From assembly GCF_002082565.1 (NCBI RefSeq), contig NZ_CP020562.1, positions 3,906,001 to 3,970,000 of the forward strand: DNA of 64,000 bases, read 5' to 3'. This DNA comes from Halomonas sp. GT. GTDB taxonomy: Bacteria > Pseudomonadota > Gammaproteobacteria > Pseudomonadales > Halomonadaceae. Below are positions 56,119-64,000 of the stretch, in pieces. The notes under the pieces are model-generated. The model was not told the origin of the DNA. It saw only the letters and a list, made by a program, of their open reading frames with translations, and did no database searches. How positions within the stretch are numbered: position 1 is the stretch's first letter; each line of letters starts with the position of its first letter. The position numbers and the translations under genes are program-made.

Positions 56119-57213
56119 ATGCTCTTGGCAAAGAACGCAGCAATACTTAAGAGATTCCTCCCATGGCCAATGCAGATCGGCTTCATCGTGAGTGTGATGG
56201 TTTCGTTTCTGGCATGGCTCCCTGTCGCCATGGCGGCACAACCTTCCACTGCCCAGGAGACGGAATGGCCCAAGGGGCATTACCCGCTACCTGAGGAAGG
56301 CAATATTATCGGAGAGGCTGACACCTTCATCGTGAAGAATTACGAGGATACTCTGATTGATATTGCCAGACGTCACAACCTTGGCTACCAGGAGATTGTA
56401 CGTGCTAACCCAGAGGTCAGTATTTGGGTGCCCGGAGTGGGTACTGAAGTAACCATTCCAGGACGCTTCATCCTGCCGAATGTCGAGCGTACTGGGGTCG
56501 TCATCAATATCGCCGAGCTGCGGCTTTACTACTACCCAGATGTCAAAACCGGTGAGACACCGCGCGTTGAGACCTATCCTATCGGCATCGGTCGCGAAGG
56601 GTTTGATACACCCCTTGGTGTGACCGAGACCACCATGAACATTAAAAACCCCGCATGGTACCCGCCTGAGTCGGTAAAACGTGAAGCGGAAGCACGCGGC
56701 GAAACCGCACCAAGCGTTGTACCGCCCGGCCCCGATAACCCGCTAGGAGACCATGCCATCATCCTAGGCTTCGATGGCTATTTGATTCACGGCACCAACC
56801 AGCCCGATGGCATTGGCATGCGCGCAAGCCGAGGTTGTATCCGCATGTTACCCAAAGACATCGAATCTATATTTGACCGCATTCCACCCGGCACCCAAGT
56901 CAACATCATCAATCAGCCGATCAAGATAGGTTGGGAAGGCGGTCAGCCGCTGATTCAAGCCTTTCCGCCGCTTGGAGAAGAAGAGCACAGTATGACCGCA
57001 CTCACAGAGACCATGACACGCCTTAACCAATACAATGTCGATAACGTAAACCTCGATTACGAGCAGCTCAGCGATGTCCTGTCACTCTCTAACGGGCTTA
57101 TAACCCCACTACATCCAAAGCAGGAACAGGAGCCACAGCGCCACAGCCCAGAAGAGAAGGCTATCAAGGGCATTTATGAAGACCTGGTTTTGACGTCATC
57201 TCAACGGTCATGA
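56119..57213 (+). CDS. L,D-transpeptidase (YkuD domain with LysM-like repeat)
   Basis: A 364-residue periplasmic enzyme. Signal peptide to about residue 40 (VAMAAQP), a LysM-like segment (DTLIDIARRHNLGYQEIVRANPEV, near residues 75-98), then the YkuD domain: INIAELRLYYYPD, TPLGVTETTMNIKNPAWYPPESV, HGTNQPDGIGMRASRGCIRM with the catalytic His and Cys. It belongs to the ErfK/YbiS/YcfS group, which attach Braun lipoprotein to peptidoglycan or form 3-3 cross-links. It starts two bases after lnt, in the same operon; copper and other thiol-binding metals are known to inhibit this class. Confidence 0.92.
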   Translation: MLLAKNAAILKRFLPWPMQIGFIVSVMVSFLAWLPVAMAAQPSTAQETEWPKGHYPLPEEGNIIGEADTFIVKNYEDTLIDIARRHNLGYQEIVRANPEVSIWVPGVGTEVTIPGRFILPNVERTGVVINIAELRLYYYPDVKTGETPRVETYPIGIGREGFDTPLGVTETTMNIKNPAWYPPESVKREAEARGETAPSVVPPGPDNPLGDHAIILGFDGYLIHGTNQPDGIGMRASRGCIRMLPKDIESIFDRIPPGTQVNIINQPIKIGWEGGQPLIQAFPPLGEEEHSMTALTETMTRLNQYNVDNVNLDYEQLSDVLSLSNGLITPLHPKQEQEPQRHSPEEKAIKGIYEDLVLTSSQRS

Positions 57214-57263
57214 CACGCCTTTTGGCACCCCGTTGAGCCCTGGCATATAGGTAGAGAGCCATA

Positions 57264-57284
57264 GCCCCGTCCAAACGGCGGGGC
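57264..57284. terminator. Hairpin between the cargo operon and the transposition operon
   Basis: GCCCCGTC pairs with GGCGGGGC over a five-base loop, in the 126-base gap where the two operons converge. No clear T run, so termination is uncertain. Confidence 0.45.
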
Positions 57285-57339
57285 GACATTCGCCTACAGA
57301 GTCGCGGGGCCCTCCAAGTGACTGCGCGCTATCAGTGTC

Positions 57340-58809
57340 TTAGCACTCAATATCCAGAGGCAGCCAGTAGGTAACGCCACCCACTACCACCTGTATCCCG
57401 TCTGTCGTCCGCTCTACGGTCTGTTGTCGAAGCATTTTCTGCGTTAATTTTGTGTCATGGAAATACTCCATGGCAGCAACGATCCATGCCTCCCTCCAGG
57501 CCTCTCCTTGATCAGCACACCGGGCCATCGTCATCAGGGTGCGGGCTAGTGTTTCTTTTCGCCGCTTTCTTGCCCGTTTTACATCCACCCGAGGAGCCAA
57601 CGTGGTGGCATGTTGGCGATTTAAGAAATTAGTAAACCCCGTGACCGAGGCTGCTTGTCCGGGCACCGCATGCAAATAGTTGTCCACATCGCCCTGTTGA
57701 GGCAGTCGCTGCCCCTCCCGGTCAGTAGCGAGTAGCAATGCGGCTGCCGCTCTTAGTGCAAGTCGTGCGGAGGTGTGGGACGTTTTGCCCGCCTCTATAC
57801 GGGTTTCCAATTGCAGCCAATAGGCTTGCAGCACTTGGTCTGATAGCGAAGCGAACGGCATAGAACTGAGACACGCTTGAATACGTCTTTTCTCTGAGTC
57901 GATCCGCTTTGCTTGGTGATCCGGCTCTACCCCTTGCTCTTCATGCAACCATCGCATGGGAAGCCTCACACGCCGCAAGCCCTCCGCCCCGAAGTGATGA
58001 AGTAGCTCCGAATAGCTCGGTATCCGTGACCATGCCTGGTCGAGCTCAAGGAAGAACGAGAAGAAATGATTGATCTTGAGGGCAGCCTTATGCGGCCCAG
58101 TGATACGAATCAGCCATTCACCAAATTCCCCAAAGGCCTCACTTAACGCTTTGGTAGTGATACCGGCTTGGCCAATGGAGATCCGCTTGCGGCATGTTCG
58201 CGTCCAATAGCAGGGCTCACAGGCATCACCTCGACCCGCTGGCATGGGATTACCACACGATGGGCAGGCAATTTCCCCTTGCTCATTACAGGCTTTGCAC
58301 AACGCATCCCCGTTGGGTGCCACCACCAATAAACGATGTCGACGACATGCAGAACAGGTACCGTGGTCTGCTGTCGAACAGCGTGGACATAAGCGATGAT
58401 CATGCCCCATACGCGCCACTCGGGTAAGACGTTGAGATGCTTTCCCACACGCCTCGCAGGGCTCTGGTTCTTTGAAATAGGGAGCGCAGGCGATACAGAC
58501 AGGGCCGTAGGGAGTGACCTTGCCGATGTTGTAGTCTGAACTGGCTTTTCCACATCGTGCACACGGTTTGTCAACGTTGCACTGACGACAGACGGCGTCT
58601 GGGTCATTCTTAGGCAGACGGGCTAACTCACCACATCGTGGGCACATCCGCCGCTTAAACACACGAGCATAGCAAGTTGAACAGTAGCCGTGCCCTTTAT
58701 GGCGTCGCCACAATTTGGAGACTTCTCGGCCACACTCATCGCAGTCGACCGTTTGGTGTTGATTCAAGAGGTTGGCTCCGCTTTCATTCTGCGTTTTAAA
58801 CGCGCCCAT
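57340..58809 (-). CDS. tniE: Zinc-ribbon transposition protein, TnsF/TniE-like
   Basis: A 489-residue protein whose first 210 residues hold twelve CxxC knuckles (CDEC, CSTC, CPRC, CRQC, CARC, CIAC, CEAC, CPRC, CSAC, CKAC, CPSC, CEPC), enough for about six zinc ribbons. Residues about 310-400 (SDQVLQAYWLQLETRIEAGKT...PGQAASVTGFTNFLNRQ) look like the core-binding domain of tyrosine recombinases, but no RxxH...R..Y catalytic set is evident. From position and build it corresponds to TniE of AbaR/Tn6022, equated in the literature with TnsF, a target-selection protein with a degenerate recombinase domain used with comM. It overlaps tniQ by 46 bases. Name is an inference. Confidence 0.75.
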   Translation of the reverse strand: MGAFKTQNESGANLLNQHQTVDCDECGREVSKLWRRHKGHGYCSTCYARVFKRRMCPRCGELARLPKNDPDAVCRQCNVDKPCARCGKASSDYNIGKVTPYGPVCIACAPYFKEPEPCEACGKASQRLTRVARMGHDHRLCPRCSTADHGTCSACRRHRLLVVAPNGDALCKACNEQGEIACPSCGNPMPAGRGDACEPCYWTRTCRKRISIGQAGITTKALSEAFGEFGEWLIRITGPHKAALKINHFFSFFLELDQAWSRIPSYSELLHHFGAEGLRRVRLPMRWLHEEQGVEPDHQAKRIDSEKRRIQACLSSMPFASLSDQVLQAYWLQLETRIEAGKTSHTSARLALRAAAALLLATDREGQRLPQQGDVDNYLHAVPGQAASVTGFTNFLNRQHATTLAPRVDVKRARKRRKETLARTLMTMARCADQGEAWREAWIVAAMEYFHDTKLTQKMLRQQTVERTTDGIQVVVGGVTYWLPLDIEC

Positions 58810-59852
58810 GAGGCTCTAACAGCGCGTTCCGACATGGGGCGACAAGCCGGGGGAACACGGCGGCGATGCGGCCCATGAGGGTGGTGAGATAACCGTAATA
58901 GCAGCGGCAACAACACAACGGGGGGTGACTTTCGGTGGTCATGAAGCGCGCTCGTTTTCACATTGAACGCGACCAACGCACTGAACGTTTCCTCAACGCC
59001 TATACTGAGCAAACGCTCCACCGACGCCAATAAAGCACTACGCTCGCTGACAGGCAACAGTTCAAACGCCAGCCCAGACAAAGGCATTCGACTATCCGTA
59101 ACCGAAATGCCCAATGACAGAAGCGCATCGGCCAGGGGGGACGCAGGCCGCCGACTTGCACGCCGAACAACGCCAATAAAGAAGGCCACCATAGAAAACC
59201 AATCGGCGGGTGCGATAGGGGCCTCCCTAAACGTCACGTTGCTGCTTTTTAAAGCACGATCTGCCATCACTTGAACACTGAACGCTTCTGCTAAATGCAA
59301 CGTGCATACCACCTTTCTAAAATCGTCATGGCACCGACTGCACTGAGCTAAATGTTGATCTTCCGCTGACAGGCGATGGGGCTCTATAGGGGCCTTGCAT
59401 GCTGGGCATTCATCTATCAGCTGCACCCCATGAAAGCGGCACCCAGTGTGCCAAGCGAATCGCCAGTGTCGGCGCAAGTAAGGGGTTGAGTCCTCTGCCA
59501 AGCACAACGTGCATACCTGTTGTCCTCCATGGCGGGTTCGATTTCGGCTGCCGAGTGCCAACAACCAGGGCCAAGTCCGCGTTTCCGGTAATGAGTAACC
59601 GGCCACTTTCTCACAATCGTCACGCACCCCAGCTTTCTGAAACTCAGCGGACGATATCCCCGATGCATTGACTAATGGGCGCATTCTTACGAGGGGAATT
59701 TCCCTATCAATATCCCTTGTCCATATACGCCATGTTGGCCAGATAGCCCCGGTGAGCGACAAAGGATCACACCCCTGTCTCAACGCCGCCCGTACCAGCC
59801 ATGAAGAAAGCGACTCTTCAGACAACAGAGGCACACTCAGCGCCCAGGGCAT
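58764..59852 (-). CDS. tniD: TniQ/TnsD-like target-selection protein
   Basis: A 362-residue TniQ-family protein. It begins MPWALSVPLLSEESLSSWLVRAALRQGCDP, the TniQ N-terminal signature, and has paired zinc ligands CTLC, HWR...H..C..H, CPAC and CSRC (residues about 115-185). TniQ proteins link the target site to the TnsC ATPase. It is shorter than Tn7 TnsD (508 residues), as in Tn6022. The start overlaps the tnsC stop by one base and its end overlaps the zinc-ribbon gene. Together with that gene it probably recognises comM. Confidence 0.9.
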   Translation of the reverse strand: MPWALSVPLLSEESLSSWLVRAALRQGCDPLSLTGAIWPTWRIWTRDIDREIPLVRMRPLVNASGISSAEFQKAGVRDDCEKVAGYSLPETRTWPWLLALGSRNRTRHGGQQVCTLCLAEDSTPYLRRHWRFAWHTGCRFHGVQLIDECPACKAPIEPHRLSAEDQHLAQCSRCHDDFRKVVCTLHLAEAFSVQVMADRALKSSNVTFREAPIAPADWFSMVAFFIGVVRRASRRPASPLADALLSLGISVTDSRMPLSGLAFELLPVSERSALLASVERLLSIGVEETFSALVAFNVKTSALHDHRKSPPVVLLPLLLRLSHHPHGPHRRRVPPACRPMSERAVRASWARLKRRMKAEPTS

Positions 59853-60736
59853 TACAGCATCACCTCCCTAATGCCACGGGTAGGTCGCACCCATGATTTA
59901 CTCTGAATAATTTTCTCATCGATACGCTCAGCCCCGGACAAAATAGCGGCATTGGCACACTCAATCAGCAGCCGGTGCAGGTCGCCAAAATTGCCGCCAG
60001 AGATCGCGTGAAGCTGGGTCGCCAATTGTGGCTCATGCAGTTGGGAAGGATGTTTGAGCGGTAATATCTTCTCAAAGCCAGCGAGCAGCTTCTGAAACTC
60101 CTGATTGAGCTCCCACTTGGGTAACGCGACCACATCAAAGCGACTCGCATGCTGCGGGTCTGAATGCAGCACCCGCACGGCATCCTGCGTGCCCACGCCA
60201 ACGATGGGAATCATTAACTCATTGCACAGGAGCTTAATGGCATTCATCGTTTCTCGCTGCTTGACGGCACCACCGGTTAGCAGTGAGTGAAACTCATCAA
60301 TGATCAGCAGGCGCGTATGGCAAGCACGCAGTTGATGAATCACCTGGTAGCGCAGCTTGGGAACCGGATCAGTAGGTCGATAGGGAGCCCAGAAACTCTC
60401 TAGTACCGCGATATACAGACTTTTCTCATCGGCACTCGGTGGGGCCTGAGTGACGACAACCGGCTTTACCGGCTCTACGTCTTCATTCACGTAGCCTTCA
60501 CCATACTGCTTATGAAAACGCTGAACGATGGTGGTCTTCCCGTTATTAGAGTCACCCACGATCAAAAGATTGGGCATACGAGGACGACTGGGCTTCTCCA
60601 TCAACCCGCGCATAACCTCAATAACACGGTTGGCCAATGGATAGCCCAACCATCGCGGTTGATCCATAAACTCCATCCGCTCTTTAGCGGACAGCCCCAA
60701 GACGTGACGGAGGTCAGGATGAAGGTGTGTGCTCAT
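59852..60736 (-). CDS. tniB: TnsC/TniB AAA+ ATPase
   Basis: A 294-residue ATPase that assembles on DNA and recruits the transposase to the target. Walker A LIVGDSNNGKTTIVQRF near residue 60, Walker B RLLIIDEFHSLL near residue 143, sensor-1 PIVGVGTQDA and a C-terminal lid (ISGGNFGDLHRLLIECANAAI). This is the shorter TniB form, not the 555-residue TnsC of Tn7. Start and stop overlap neighbouring genes by four and one bases, so the set is translationally coupled. Confidence 0.93.
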   Translation of the reverse strand: MSTHLHPDLRHVLGLSAKERMEFMDQPRWLGYPLANRVIEVMRGLMEKPSRPRMPNLLIVGDSNNGKTTIVQRFHKQYGEGYVNEDVEPVKPVVVTQAPPSADEKSLYIAVLESFWAPYRPTDPVPKLRYQVIHQLRACHTRLLIIDEFHSLLTGGAVKQRETMNAIKLLCNELMIPIVGVGTQDAVRVLHSDPQHASRFDVVALPKWELNQEFQKLLAGFEKILPLKHPSQLHEPQLATQLHAISGGNFGDLHRLLIECANAAILSGAERIDEKIIQSKSWVRPTRGIREVML

Positions 60737-62661
60737 GCTATGTCCCAGTTCACATCGATATCACCCGTTAAAAGACCGTTTCCTTGAGCGGGTGACTCTT
60801 GAGGGGCCGCGTTTGAGGGCGCATTTAACAGAGGATCTGCAGGCGTCACCTTCTTCTCATGCTCTTTGCGGCGTTGCGCCTGACGGCGGCTTCGCTTGGT
60901 GCGCGCTTGCGACTCCTCCACATGGGTTCGAAGCTCACTAATAGCGCGTAGAATTTCAGACTCATTCACCGAGTTCCTGCCTTCCTGGCGAAGGCGTGCC
61001 TTAGCCTGGGCATACTCCCAAACACTCATCGAGGGGAGGGCAAGATTGGCAAAGGGAATGCGAAAATAGTGCCCGAGTTCCGGGTCTTTGAACCAAATGA
61101 CGCTAATGTCGCGAGGATCGCGCCGGAATACAAAGGTTCGTTTCTTGTCTGGCATGTCTGGATCTTTGGCATTGATCCACGGCCTTAGCGCCTCATCGTA
61201 ATAGTTCATGCCATCGATGGTCACACCAAAAGTCTGGATCGTGCGCTGAAAGCTGGGCAAAAAATCGAGCAATACAGAGAGCCTGTCAGCAGGCCTCGGC
61301 GCTAATCCCACTCCCTGCACGTCAGCATTGCCAAACACACCAATTTCCCACTTCTTCATCGGCGACATGCCAATTCCAGAATGAAGGCGCTGGTGGTAAA
61401 CCTTACAGATCAACGTCACCAGCCACTCTTCAAACTCGCTTTTCGTCATGGCTGCATGTTTCTCTGGATCGTACCCCTCTTTCTCTTTAATGGAGGAGAA
61501 GGTTGTCCCAGGCAGGTTATGGATTTCCTTGAGAAGAGATCCCAGCACCCGCTCAATGTGGCCACCATAACGAGGCTGCTTAACAGGTCGAAACTCAAGA
61601 TTGATCCCATAGGCTAGGCATGAGCGCCGAAACGTCTCTGAGCGAAAATCTGGGCCGTTATCGACGTGAATCGTGGCGGGTGTGCCCCATACCGGCCACT
61701 CAGCCTCCACGTTATGCAGTAGCAGCCACTCATCTTTAGGAAGCATGGATTGCGCCACACACATGCCTACGGATGTTTCAGAAGGCGGGTCAAACGATAA
61801 GTAGTACCCCGTGACCATGCGAGTACACACGTCCATGGCCAACGTGATCCATGGACGGCCAATCGGTTTGCGATACACGTCATCGACCAAAATAATATCG
61901 GCAGGCGTGTGGTCAATCTGCATGACGGCTAGCGGATAGTCCGCATTGGGAAACTTTCCGGCAGCTGGCTGAAACTTATTAATCGCTTTCTCTCTAAAGC
62001 CATGGCCACGCAACCGATCACGCTCTGGGATGTCACGCAGACGAGCACGAACGGTACCAGGGCTCGGCGGATCAATGCGCCGCTCGTGGCAGCGACGCAT
62101 GACCTCCTGTACCGCCTTTTGTGCTGAGGGACGCTGCAGCGTCAAATAAACCTCTTTGATAACTTCCTGAATCACCGCCTCCGCATGCGCGGGGATACGC
62201 GACTTCCCCTTCTTCCACCCTGGCTTTTGAGGAATCAATGCGAGCACCGAGCCCGTCGCTTTATACCGCTTCAACCAACGGTAGATCGTAGCCGTATCAA
62301 CCCCCGTTTGCTTAGCACGCTCCTCCGCTGCATCTCGCCCCACGGTATGGCGATCCACCAAGGGCTTAATGATGGAAAAGCGATGCTCGGCCTCCCGCCA
62401 ATCGGCATCCCCAATCTCGGACATATCCTGCTCAGGGGGTACAGACCCGCTATTGAGAGGCGCTAGTTCTTTGATGCGAAGCGGGCAACTACGCCCGGAC
62501 TCAACGGCAATGCCAATGACCGTCTCAAAATCGAGCACCTGGGAAATTCGGTAAACGGTGCCATCTTTCTGAACCTGCTCACCCACCATGATCTGCAAGT
62601 GTTGGCGTCTTTGGGCGACTCCATTATTTGGTTCAGTTGTGTTGCCACGATGATTATTCAT
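60733..62661 (-). CDS. tniA: TnsB/TniA DDE transposase
   Basis: A 642-residue transposase of the Mu/TnsB group. Helix-turn-helix segments lie at about 110-200 (TATIYRWLKRYKATGSV), and the RNase-H-fold core has MQIDHTPADIIL, HVDNGPDFRSETF and GGHIERVLGSLLKE for the catalytic Asp, Asp and Glu. A C-terminal mu-type beta barrel region and a basic tail (RTKRSRRQAQRRKEHEKK) follow. All three acidic residues are present. It binds the end repeats and joins strands. The start overlaps tnsA by eight bases. Confidence 0.94.
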   Translation of the reverse strand: MNNHRGNTTEPNNGVAQRRQHLQIMVGEQVQKDGTVYRISQVLDFETVIGIAVESGRSCPLRIKELAPLNSGSVPPEQDMSEIGDADWREAEHRFSIIKPLVDRHTVGRDAAEERAKQTGVDTATIYRWLKRYKATGSVLALIPQKPGWKKGKSRIPAHAEAVIQEVIKEVYLTLQRPSAQKAVQEVMRRCHERRIDPPSPGTVRARLRDIPERDRLRGHGFREKAINKFQPAAGKFPNADYPLAVMQIDHTPADIILVDDVYRKPIGRPWITLAMDVCTRMVTGYYLSFDPPSETSVGMCVAQSMLPKDEWLLLHNVEAEWPVWGTPATIHVDNGPDFRSETFRRSCLAYGINLEFRPVKQPRYGGHIERVLGSLLKEIHNLPGTTFSSIKEKEGYDPEKHAAMTKSEFEEWLVTLICKVYHQRLHSGIGMSPMKKWEIGVFGNADVQGVGLAPRPADRLSVLLDFLPSFQRTIQTFGVTIDGMNYYDEALRPWINAKDPDMPDKKRTFVFRRDPRDISVIWFKDPELGHYFRIPFANLALPSMSVWEYAQAKARLRQEGRNSVNESEILRAISELRTHVEESQARTKRSRRQAQRRKEHEKKVTPADPLLNAPSNAAPQESPAQGNGLLTGDIDVNWDIA

Positions 62662-63334
62662 GATCGGGTACCCATACCTCCGATAGAGGACTGAAGGATT
62701 GAGCCATATCGCAATCTAGCTGTCGGGTCGCCAGTAGATGCCATAAATGCGCAATCCCCTCTGCCCGGTAAATATCGCCCATGAAGTGCCGAGAAAGCAG
62801 GTAATCCAAGGTCGCCACCCCCATCTCCCTCACCGTATTGAGGACTGCCTGGCTTTCGACAGAGGGAAACACCATCCGCTTATAGCGCGCTAGGAAGGTA
62901 ATGTTGTCCAAGGTCTTATCACGAATGCGGCTTTCATCATGAATGCTAAAAGACCATCCCTCGTTGCTAGCATGCCGCATCGCCGCCTTCCATTTAGGCG
63001 ACCATTCACGCCAATGTGCTTGCCACTTTTCCCGTGGTTTGACCTCCACCAGGAGAGGTTTTGGGTAGTCCTTGTAATGACGGTTACCGAGACGGTAATA
63101 AACCAAATAATCCGGGGTGTAGGTGTAACACCTACCGGTCACAGGATGATGAAACGGGATCTCGCACGGCTGGGAAATCACACCAAGGACGCTCACATCA
63201 AAGTCAGCCTTTATGAGGAAATCACGTTCGAGCGTCGACTCGAACGCAATAGACTCCTCCCCGCGAAAGGCATAGTAGCCAGACACACTTCGTCGGGTAG
63301 GGCCGATTTTACGAACAGATGTAGGCAGTGGCAT
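62654..63334 (-). CDS. tniC: TnsA-like endonuclease (TniC)
   Basis: The 5'-strand-cutting partner of TnsB that makes transposition cut-and-paste. Catalytic residues are recognisable: Glu in FESTLERDFLI (about residue 36), Asp in YTPDYLVYY, and Glu-x-Lys in LLVEVKPRE. A TnsA C-terminal winged-helix region follows (ATLDYLLSRHFMGD). The ATG at 63334 gives 226 residues; a GTG at 63346 and TTG at 63349 are also in frame, and none has a clear ribosome site. The start overlaps the innermost TnsB-site repeat, so the transposase may repress its own operon. Confidence 0.9.
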   Translation of the reverse strand: MPLPTSVRKIGPTRRSVSGYYAFRGEESIAFESTLERDFLIKADFDVSVLGVISQPCEIPFHHPVTGRCYTYTPDYLVYYRLGNRHYKDYPKPLLVEVKPREKWQAHWREWSPKWKAAMRHASNEGWSFSIHDESRIRDKTLDNITFLARYKRMVFPSVESQAVLNTVREMGVATLDYLLSRHFMGDIYRAEGIAHLWHLLATRQLDCDMAQSFSPLSEVWVPDHE

Positions 63335-63339
63335 GAGCA

Positions 63340-63473
63340 GTCGCACCAAATGTTGAATAAAACGTGGCCTGTCGCAGCAATTGCTATTAATTCTGTCGCA
63401 TTCAATCCTGCATAGACTACCATAATAGCCCGATATTACGTGCTGAGGGTCGCATTAATTGCTGAAAATGACA
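63340..63473 (-). repeat. Right end: terminal inverted repeat and four TnsB-site-like repeats
   Basis: The 25-bp terminal repeat is 63449-63473, reading TGTCATTTTCA inwards. Repeats with the GTCGCA core occur at 63340-63359, 63371-63390, 63395-63414 and 63449-63468. Four sites here against two clear ones at the left reproduces the asymmetry of Tn7, where the tnsA end has more sites. Confidence 0.85.
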
Positions 63474-63478
63474 GAGGC
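63474..63478. repeat. Target-site duplication, right copy (GAGGC)
   Basis: Second copy of the GAGGC found at 44641-44645, directly outside the right terminal repeat. Confidence 0.96.
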
Positions 63479-64000
63479 TCAAAACCCAAACCAGGGGAAA
63501 TCTCGCTTGCTCACCACGGCGTGCTGTTTTTAGACGAGCTGCCAGAGTTTTCGCGTAACGTCTTGGAAGTTTTACGGCAGCCACTAGAAACGGGGGAAAT
63601 TCACCTCTCACGCGCCAGTCATGAACGCCGTTATCCGGCACAGTTTCAGCTCGTTGCCGCCATGAATCCCTGCCCCTGTGGCCACCTGGGGGACCCGCGC
63701 CAGCGCTGCCAGTGCAGTGCCAGCCAGATTCAGCGCTATCAGGCACGGCTTTCTGGCCCGCTGCTAGACCGCATTGACCTGCAAGTGGAAGTGCCCGCCC
63801 TTCCGCCCGAACAGCTCACCGCCCAAACTCAAGGTGAACCTTCCAGCGCCGTGCGCGAGCGGGTGATGGCCGCCCGAGAGCGGCAGATGGCGCGAGGTGC
63901 ACTCAACAGCCAGCTTAGCGGCAAAGCCCTAGAAGCCGCCTGCGCGCTGAACGATGAAGAGCGCGCCTGGTTGGCAGGCGTGCTGGAAAAGCTCAAGCTC
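63479..64000 (+). pseudogene. comM: comM (YifB), 3' part, interrupted; runs off the window end
   Basis: 174 codons that continue exactly from codon 283: SKPKPGEISLAHHGVLFLDELPEF (Walker B DEL), then RASHERRYPAQF, AMNPCPCGHLGDP with the paired cysteines, and GPLLDRIDLQVEVPALP (sensor/arginine region). Reading on from the left part through one GAGGC gives an uninterrupted ComM. About 50 residues of the usual ~505 lie beyond the window. There is no start codon, so it is not expressed as a working protein while split. Confidence 0.96.

Larger units (their letters stand above)
44646..63473. mobile_element. Complete Tn7-like transposon of the Tn6022/AbaR-backbone type in comM, 18,828 bp
   Basis: Boundaries come from three independent signs: GAGGC duplications outside, 25-bp imperfect inverted repeats inside (21 of 25 identical), and exact in-frame restoration of comM when the element and one GAGGC are removed. 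Contents from the right end: tnsA, tnsB, tnsC, tniQ, and a zinc-ribbon protein in TnsF/tniE position, all overlapping; at the left end a TnsE-like gene; between them metal-resistance and envelope genes. The transposition gene order and the comM site match what is known of the Acinetobacter Tn6022/AbaR backbone. All catalytic residues seen are intact, so the element may still be mobile. Confidence 0.95.

Noticed and set aside
62369..62554. Plus-strand frames inside tnsB and other transposition genes as small genes
   Set aside because: They are shadows on the opposite strand of well-supported genes, with no ribosome sites or recognisable protein features.

Overview
The window looks like the chromosome of a Halomonas-like gammaproteobacterium (Halomonadaceae). 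This rests on gene content and protein character: a BCCT osmolyte carrier, an aapJQMP amino-acid transporter, glnK-amtB, several chemoreceptors, and Pseudomonas/Halomonas-type finR-fpr. No 16S rRNA gene or tRNA is visible, so the genus is an inference. Bases 1-44645 and 63474-64000 are ordinary chromosome. Bases 44646-63473 are a complete, precisely bounded Tn7-like transposon of 18,828 bp inserted in comM.

Chromosomal left part. It starts with the end of a BCCT transporter, a large MscS channel, a YqaA membrane protein, an IclR regulator beside a crotonase-fold protein, trhO, a pirin and serA. Next come an isoprenoid operon (xseB-ispA-dxs), djlA, a glutathione transferase, a hemolysin-III protein, ribA, and hemE-speE. 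A general amino-acid ABC transporter follows with two tandem binding-protein genes; the second has a near-consensus sigma-54 promoter. After ridA and a histidine phosphatase lies a PhnDCEE-type phosphonate/phosphate transporter. Three methyl-accepting chemotaxis proteins (MCPs) follow, two of them behind clear FliA (sigma-28) promoters. Then come finR/fpr, two PII genes flanking amtB (sigma-54 promoter upstream), ubiK, and an iron-uptake block (AraC regulator, TonB receptor, FhuD-like binding protein) with Fur-box-like sites.

Transposon. comM is cut after codon 283. A 5-bp target duplication (GAGGC) flanks 25-bp imperfect terminal inverted repeats, and further TnsB-site-like repeats lie inside both ends. 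Joining the two comM halves through one GAGGC copy restores the reading frame. The right end carries an overlapping five-gene set reading leftwards: tnsA, tnsB (DDE), tnsC (AAA+), tniQ/tnsD, and a protein with twelve CxxC knuckles. That order matches the Tn6022/AbaR backbone (tniC-A-B-D-E), a family known for comM insertion; the last gene fits tniE/TnsF. At the opposite end a 589-aa protein, reading inwards, resembles TnsE of Tn7. If correct, this element has both a comM-targeting module and a second target-selection module.

Cargo. Between the transposition modules lies a metal-resistance and envelope cassette. It holds a BASS-family transporter, a His-rich CDF exporter, a DsbA-like thioredoxin, an M23 peptidase, a ZIP transporter, a CadR/PbrR-like MerR regulator, a ZntA/CadA/PbrA-type P-type ATPase, LspA, Lnt and an L,D-transpeptidase. 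Near-identical MerR-type promoters (19-bp spacer, shared TAGTTGCTA core) precede both the CDF gene and the ATPase gene, so one regulator probably controls both. Three cargo enzymes (DsbA-like, Lnt, L,D-transpeptidase) act through exposed cysteines that soft metals attack. This suggests the island brings spare or metal-tolerant envelope enzymes along with efflux; that is a hypothesis.
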